This document shows, piece by piece, positions 15,228-18,643 of a stretch of 18,643 bases of DNA. Each line of letters begins with the position of its first letter. The first letter of the stretch is position 1. The notes under the pieces were generated by a model, which saw only the letters and a program-made list of their open reading frames with translations, was not told the origin of the DNA and did no database searches. The position numbers and the translations under genes are program-made. The stretch comes from JADHZC01 sp964409505. Its GTDB lineage: Bacteria; Pseudomonadota; Alphaproteobacteria; Rickettsiales; Rickettsiaceae. The stretch lies in NCBI GenBank assembly GCA_964409505.1, contig CAYPDK010000021.1, positions 1 through 18,643 on the forward strand. Reading direction: 5' to 3'.

Positions 15228-15926
15228 TTATTCTAGGATATATCCAACACATCTGATAGTATTTATTTTCGCAGAATTTTCATTTTGAAATTTACTCAGA
15301 AGTTTTCTAATTCTATTGATATGTGAATCTAAGGTTCTATATTTAATTTTCGTGTTATATTTCCAGACGTAATCCATAATCCTTTCTCTATTAAGTTTCT
15401 CTCTAGGATGAATTAAAAAGAAGCACATTATCTTATACTCTATAGGAGAGGCTCTCATATAGCTATTAGAAATAATTATTTTATAAGAAGGCAAATCTAT
15501 TGCAATATTTTTATATATTAACATTCTTTTTTTAAACTTTTGTGATCCTTTAACTCTAAAAAGGGAACGAATACTATTAATAAATTGTACCTGATCTACG
15601 GGCTTAATAAGAAATCTAGAAGATTCTGAAAAGAGATTTTTATAAAAATTCTTTTCAAATTCTGATTCACAAATAAAGATCACAGGCATAAGTTTTTGAC
15701 TACTAGCCCTTACAAATTTTGCCAAATTAACACTATTCTCAGAACCAATACTCGAACTAAGTATTAACATATCATATTCATCTATGCTAACAATTCTCTC
15801 TGCATGTAAAAAATTCTCTACACGATCTACATTAAACCAATTTCTTACTATAATCCTAGAAAGATGCGCACTTAAAATATCATTTTTTTCCACCAAAAGT
15901 ATTTTTAAAGGAAGCGCATCAAACAT
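15228..15926 (-). CDS. OmpR/PhoB-type response regulator lacking the phospho-acceptor aspartate
   Basis: This 232-residue protein has an N-terminal receiver-like domain (about 7-122) and a C-terminal winged-helix DNA-binding domain (about 137-231; ASPIEYKIMCFF, LNRERIMDYVW, YRTLDSHINRIRKLL and a final GY wing). The receiver is degenerate. The aspartate normally found in ILDxxLP is Ser57 (LILSSSIG), the acidic pair reads Glu13-Lys14 (LLVEKND), and the switch Thr/Ser is Cys86, while the conserved Lys108 (FLIKPV) stays. It therefore probably cannot be phosphorylated in the normal way and may act as a constitutive or ligand-controlled regulator. No sensor kinase is adjacent. A possible ribosome site, AGGAAA, lies about 11 bases before the ATG. 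CtrA is excluded by the missing acidic residues. Confidence 0.88.
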   Translation of the reverse strand: MFDALPLKILLVEKNDILSAHLSRIIVRNWFNVDRVENFLHAERIVSIDEYDMLILSSSIGSENSVNLAKFVRASSQKLMPVIFICESEFEKNFYKNLFSESSRFLIKPVDQVQFINSIRSLFRVKGSQKFKKRMLIYKNIAIDLPSYKIIISNSYMRASPIEYKIMCFFLIHPREKLNRERIMDYVWKYNTKIKYRTLDSHINRIRKLLSKFQNENSAKINTIRCVGYILE

Positions 15927-15954
15927 CGAATAAATTTATTTCCTAAATTAATTA

Positions 15955-15973
15955 AATTATATAATATATAATT
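15955..15973. repeat. Perfect AT inverted repeat upstream of the response regulator
   Basis: AATTATAT (15955-15962) and ATATAATT (15966-15973) are perfect 8-bp arms around a 3-base loop, 29 bases upstream of the regulator start codon. It could be a regulator-binding site, but arms made only of A and T arise easily here. Confidence 0.35.
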
Positions 15974-16141
15974 ATATCAAATATTAATTTTTTTACATAA
16001 GAAATATCACTATATTAATTCTTTATAAAATAAATTATATCTTTTTTATTTCTTAAATTATTAATAAGTATAAAAACTGTACTAATTGCACTAAATTAAT
16101 CCTTATATATGAATATATAGAAATAAAGTACTCAAACTCCC

Positions 16142-16170
16142 TTGAATTTATACAAAGAACTTGTTATGAT
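16142..16170 (+). promoter_or_regulatory. Promoter of the rpsF-rpsR-rplI operon
   Basis: TTGAAT (16142-16147) and TATGAT (16165-16170) are separated by exactly 17 bases, one of the best promoter matches in the window. Transcription would start near 16177, just ahead of the AAGGAG ribosome site at 16191-16196. The rest of the 343-base gap from 15927 to 16141 is AT-rich and shows no gene. Confidence 0.6.
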
Positions 16171-16210
16171 CTCACACTGATAGCTATATAAAGGAGCTAG
16201 AGAAAAGATT

Positions 16211-16270
16211 ATGCCTGAGAAATTACAACCTTTTACAACCTTATTTTATTTATATAAATATAGAAAATAA
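16211..16270 (+). CDS. Possible 19-residue leader peptide coupled to rpsF
   Basis: An ATG at 16211 opens a 19-codon frame (MPEKLQPFTTLFYLYKYRK) that ends in TAA at 16268-16270, whose last base is the first base of the rpsF ATG (TAATG). AAGGAG lies 14 bases before its start, and GAG lies about 8 bases before it. rpsF itself has no ribosome site, so coupled translation through this leader would explain how rpsF is initiated. Alternatively the frame is accidental and the AAGGAG belongs to a leader structure, for example an S6:S18 autoregulatory site. Confidence 0.4.
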   Translation: MPEKLQPFTTLFYLYKYRK

Positions 16271-16770
16271 TGAGAAAAAAAAATAACTCTTTGTATGAAT
16301 TGATTTTAGTCACTAAGCATGACTCTCCATATTCTGATCTAAATAAAATCTGGGATCTTTGCCAAAAAGCGAATGTTACAAATAGTAATGCTATTAAACT
16401 GGAAAAAAAAGAATATTGGGGAATAAGAAGCTTGGCATATCCTATAAAAAAAGTTTTTAAAGCAACATATTCCTTTCTTGTATTAAGAATTACTAATTCA
16501 TCTATAGTAAAAAATCTTTCAAAGTTGCTAAGTAACAATGATTTAATATTAAGACATTCACTAGTCTCAGTTAAATCGTTCTCAAAAGAACCCTCCCCCA
16601 TATTGCAGAGCATATATGATGCAAAATCGAAAAAAAAGACGTTTTACGAAAAAAGCGATGAATCAAAAAACTTAGAGAATACAGAAATAACTGTTAATAA
16701 ACCAGAAAATTTAGATAACAAAAAAGACAACACATCTGTTGAGAAGGATGTAGTACCTACTAAAAAATAA
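16270..16770 (+). CDS. rpsF: Small-subunit ribosomal protein bS6 with extended C-terminus
   Basis: bS6 binds the central domain of 16S rRNA together with bS18. The first 110 or so residues follow the family: YELILVTKHDSPYSDLNKIWDL at the start, then YWGIRSLAYPIKKVFKATYSFLVLRI, with the conserved Lys-Tyr-Trp-Gly-x-Arg-x-Leu-Ala-Tyr-x-Ile type core. Residues 118-166 are a Lys/Asp/Asn/Glu-rich low-complexity tail that most bS6 proteins lack or have in shorter form. The gene heads the conserved rpsF-rpsR-rplI order, and rpsR follows after 17 bases. Its start overlaps the stop of a possible leader ORF, and no Shine-Dalgarno site directly precedes it. Confidence 0.93.
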   Translation: MRKKNNSLYELILVTKHDSPYSDLNKIWDLCQKANVTNSNAIKLEKKEYWGIRSLAYPIKKVFKATYSFLVLRITNSSIVKNLSKLLSNNDLILRHSLVSVKSFSKEPSPILQSIYDAKSKKKTFYEKSDESKNLENTEITVNKPENLDNKKDNTSVEKDVVPTKK

Positions 16771-16787
16771 ATAAATTAAATAATAAA

Positions 16788-17072
16788 ATGAATAAAGACG
16801 AAACGATTAAGAGACCAGCTCAGACTACGGACGTAAAAAATTTCTTTAAGAAACAAACAGGTTGCCCTATATGCTTTGAAGCAATCGAAGATTTTACTAT
16901 AGACTATAAAAATCCACATTTTTTATCTCGTTTTGTTTCCGAGGGAGGAAGAATTTTACCAAGTCGTATCACTAATATATGTTTTAGACATCAAAGAAAA
17001 CTTAAAAAAGCAATATTACTGAGTAGAGTTATAGCTCTTATGCCATTTGTGTATAACACAAACACACGCTGA
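16788..17072 (+). CDS. rpsR: Small-subunit ribosomal protein bS18
   Basis: bS18 binds 16S rRNA next to bS6 in the platform of the small subunit. The 94-residue product has the conserved core IDYKNPHFLSRFVSEGGRILPSRITNICFRHQRKLKKAILLSRVIALMPF (about residues 39-88, key DYK, EGGRILPSRIT, HQR and IALMPF). The N-terminus holds a CPIC pair (residues 26-29) as in forms that bind zinc; the other two ligands could be Cys65 and His68, but this is a guess. It sits between rpsF and rplI, as is usual. Confidence 0.96.
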   Translation: MNKDETIKRPAQTTDVKNFFKKQTGCPICFEAIEDFTIDYKNPHFLSRFVSEGGRILPSRITNICFRHQRKLKKAILLSRVIALMPFVYNTNTR

Positions 17073-17136
17073 TCAAAATCTTAGAACATATAAAATTTTT
17101 ACAGCATCAATTAGTATAATTAATTTTTAGAACATA

Positions 17137-17682
17137 ATGGAAGTAATCTTAACTAGAGCAATTAAAAGATTAGGTAATACAGGAGAGATCGTCAATGTTA
17201 GAAGAGGATATTGCGTTAACTATCTTGTTCCTAGGGGTTGGGCTATATTATCAAATAAAGAAAATAAATTGATTTGGGAAAAGAAAAAACAGGACTTAGA
17301 ACAGAAACTTCATCTTGAAAAAGAGAAAAATAGAATTTTATGTAAAAAATTAGCAGATCAAACTATCAAAATTTTAGTTAATACATCTTCAACGGATGGT
17401 AAGATATTTGGTTCTGTTACAGCAAAAAAAATTGTCAAGGAGATTGAATCTCAATTAGGTCTAAAAATTACAGTTGAAAATGTTGAGTATAAGACTCCTA
17501 TAAAATTTTCTGGTCTTTATGAAATAGAACTGTCTTTTTTTGAGGAAAAATGTAGAATATATCTAGTAGTTGCAGAGGATAATTTAGGAGCAGAAGCATT
17601 AATATCTAAAGATAAGAACGATAAAGAAAAACAAAACACTCACTCCAATACCAATCAAAAAAAAACAAATCCGATACTCTAA
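17137..17682 (+). CDS. rplI: Large-subunit ribosomal protein bL9
   Basis: bL9 binds 23S rRNA domain V near the L1 stalk and helps keep the reading frame. The 181-residue protein has the N-terminal RNA-binding domain MEVILTRAIKRLGNTGEIVNVRRGYCVNYLVPRGWA (about 1-38, with the GxVVxVxxGYxxNxLxP signature), the long connecting helix (about 44-80), and the C-terminal domain with DGKIFGSVTAKKIVKEI (about 86-105). About 25 residues at the C-terminus (KDKNDKEKQNTHS...) form a polar tail beyond the usual family length. It is the last gene of the operon, 64 bases behind rpsR. Confidence 0.96.
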   Translation: MEVILTRAIKRLGNTGEIVNVRRGYCVNYLVPRGWAILSNKENKLIWEKKKQDLEQKLHLEKEKNRILCKKLADQTIKILVNTSSTDGKIFGSVTAKKIVKEIESQLGLKITVENVEYKTPIKFSGLYEIELSFFEEKCRIYLVVAEDNLGAEALISKDKNDKEKQNTHSNTNQKKTNPIL

Positions 17683-17714
17683 AGAACAAAGTTGAGCAGA
17701 AAAAAGAATAGATC

Positions 17715-17748
17715 CTTGAGAGGAAAATGTATATTAACGAGACTCAAG
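17715..17748 (+). terminator. Weak terminator candidate behind rplI
   Basis: CTTGAG (17715-17720) can pair with CTCAAG (17743-17748), followed shortly by an ATATTTTT run. The stem has only 6 pairs and the loop is 22 bases, so support is slight. It lies in the 190-base gap between the convergent rplI and the repeat-protein gene. Confidence 0.2.
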
Positions 17749-17872
17749 AAAATATTTTTCTGATTTTTACAAAACTATTATAAATTGTCAAAAATATTGG
17801 CTAGATTTAGTCATATTGGTATATCAACAAATCGAGTAGTCTAATCCGACTAGAATCCTTAGAAAATTTACT

Positions 17873-18643
17873 TCATTTTTTTTTAGGTTCATTTTTAGAG
17901 CTATCAATACCATCCTGCTTAGAAGTCTCCGCGTTAAAGCCACTACTACTATCCGTAGTTACTACGTTAGAGCTATCAATAACATCCTGCTTAGAAGTCT
18001 CCGCGTTAAAGCCACTACTACTATCCGTAGTTACTACGTTAGAGCCACCAATACCCTTCTGCTTAGGAGTTTCCACGTTAAAGCCACTACTACTATCCGA
18101 AGTTACTACGTTAGAGCCACCAATACCATTCTGCTTAGGAGTTTCCACGTTAAAGCCACTACTACTATCCGTAGTTACTACGTTAGAGCCACCAATACCA
18201 TTCTGCTTAGGAGTTTCCACGTTAAAGCCACTACTACTATCCGTAGTTACTACGTTAGAGCCACCAATACCATTCTGCTTAGAAGTCTCCGCGTTAAAGC
18301 CACTACTACTATCCGTAGTTACTACGTTAGAGCCACCAATACCATTCTGCTTAGAAGTCTCCGCGTTAAAGCCACTACTACTATCCGAAGTTACTACGTT
18401 AGAGCCACCAATACCCTTCTGCTTAGGAGTTTCCACGTTAGAGCCACCAATACCATCCTGCTTAGGAGTTTCCACGTTAAAGCCACCAATACCATCCTGC
18501 TTAGGAGTTTCCACGTTAAAGCCACCAATGCCATCCTGCTTAGGAGTTTCCACGTTAAAGCCACCAATACCATCCTGCTTAGGAGTTTCCACGTTAAAGC
18601 CACCAATGCCATCAATATTTTTATCAGAATCTTGTGCTTGCAC
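17873..18643 (-). CDS. Tandem-repeat protein, C-terminal part (runs off right edge)
   Basis: The frame is open to the right edge and its first codon there is GTG, so the true start is probably outside the window. The 256 visible residues begin QAQDSDKNI and then consist of five 13-residue units (DGIGGFNVETPKQ and one variant), seven 24-residue units, and a charged tail DGIDSSKNEPKKK. The 24-residue unit is the 13-residue unit with 11 residues (SNVVTTDSSSG) placed between GIGG and FNxETxKQ. The protein is rich in Ser, Thr, Gly and Asn and lacks Cys or membrane segments. It recalls the tandem-repeat surface or effector proteins of Anaplasmataceae in style, not in sequence. I know no family for it. 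The repeat DNA is richer in GC than the surrounding genome. Confidence 0.75.
   Translation of the reverse strand: MQAQDSDKNIDGIGGFNVETPKQDGIGGFNVETPKQDGIGGFNVETPKQDGIGGFNVETPKQDGIGGSNVETPKQKGIGGSNVVTSDSSSGFNAETSKQNGIGGSNVVTTDSSSGFNAETSKQNGIGGSNVVTTDSSSGFNVETPKQNGIGGSNVVTTDSSSGFNVETPKQNGIGGSNVVTSDSSSGFNVETPKQKGIGGSNVVTTDSSSGFNAETSKQDVIDSSNVVTTDSSSGFNAETSKQDGIDSSKNEPKKK
17915..18418 (-). repeat. Seven 72-bp tandem repeats in the repeat-protein gene
   Basis: Seven consecutive 72-bp units encode the 24-residue repeats. Units differ mainly at three codon positions (T/S, A/V, P/S) and at the first residue (K, N or D); the last unit has DVIDSS in place of KGIGGS. Mixed variants between units suggest gene conversion or slippage. 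Confidence 0.9.
18419..18613 (-). repeat. Five 39-bp tandem repeats in the repeat-protein gene
   Basis: Five consecutive 39-bp units encode the 13-residue repeats. The first four are identical in protein and the fifth, at the junction with the 72-bp units, has GGS in place of GGF, as in the longer unit. Because 39 is a multiple of 3, a false second reading frame also stays open here. Confidence 0.9.

Noticed and set aside
16233..16613. A 126-codon minus-strand frame opposite rpsF
   Set aside because: It is antisense to a conserved ribosomal protein gene, and its product is typical of AT-rich antisense translation.
17915..18613. Regular repeats resembling a CRISPR array
   Set aside because: The units are in direct tandem without unique spacers, their lengths (39 and 72 bp) are multiples of three, and they encode a continuous repetitive protein.
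18394..18615. A second open frame with repeated LVALTWKLLSR units
   Set aside because: It is the +1 shadow of the 39-bp coding repeats, open only because the unit length is a multiple of three, and it ends where the longer units begin.

Overview
The window is AT-rich and strongly suggests an intracellular alphaproteobacterium of the order Rickettsiales. The evidence is its mix of genes: ankyrin-like and tandem-repeat proteins, a stomatin-family protein, RmuC, an MsbA-type exporter, a secreted intradiol-dioxygenase-fold protein, scattered division genes, and a tRNA-Ile that is not beside rRNA genes. A full-length flagellar hook protein (FlgE) narrows this, by inference, to one of the flagellate Rickettsiales lineages such as Midichloriaceae-like endosymbionts. 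Clear Shine-Dalgarno sites are rare, so most starts rest on protein alignment from memory rather than on ribosome binding sites.

Layout. At the left edge (1-285, minus) lies the start of an ankyrin-like repeat protein. It is followed by acetyl-CoA acetyltransferase (422-1603, minus) and a divergent secreted protein related to intradiol dioxygenases (1867-2508, plus). From about 2.6 to 11.1 kb nearly everything is on the minus strand and mostly concerns cell shape and division: mreC and mreB, a 630-base AT-rich gap rich in inverted repeats, rmuC, a possible 6S RNA, zapA overlapped by a small coiled-coil gene, flgE, ftsA directly behind tRNA-Ile(GAU), and a QmcA/stomatin-like gene.

From 11.1 to 13.4 kb lies an accessory island. 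It has an intergenic region with 19-bp tandem repeats and a distant inverted copy, a small glycine-rich protein with two hydrophobic regions, and a divergent lysine/asparagine-rich coiled-coil protein. Neither protein belongs to a family I recognise. An MsbA-like ABC exporter and an OmpR-type regulator that lacks its phospho-acceptor aspartate follow (13.4-15.9 kb, minus).

The plus-strand ribosomal operon rpsF-rpsR-rplI begins with a good promoter and a 19-codon leader ORF whose stop overlaps the rpsF start. The right edge (17873-18643, minus) is filled by the C-terminal part of a tandem-repeat protein built from 13-residue and 24-residue units.

MreB and MreC direct lateral wall growth, while FtsA, ZapA and the coiled-coil partner act at the Z-ring. 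That these genes remain implies the organism still uses an actin- and tubulin-based morphogenesis system. The ankyrin-like, hydrophobic, coiled-coil and tandem-repeat proteins are the best candidates for host-interaction factors, but this is inference. I found no complete mobile element, CRISPR array or unmistakably new multigene system.
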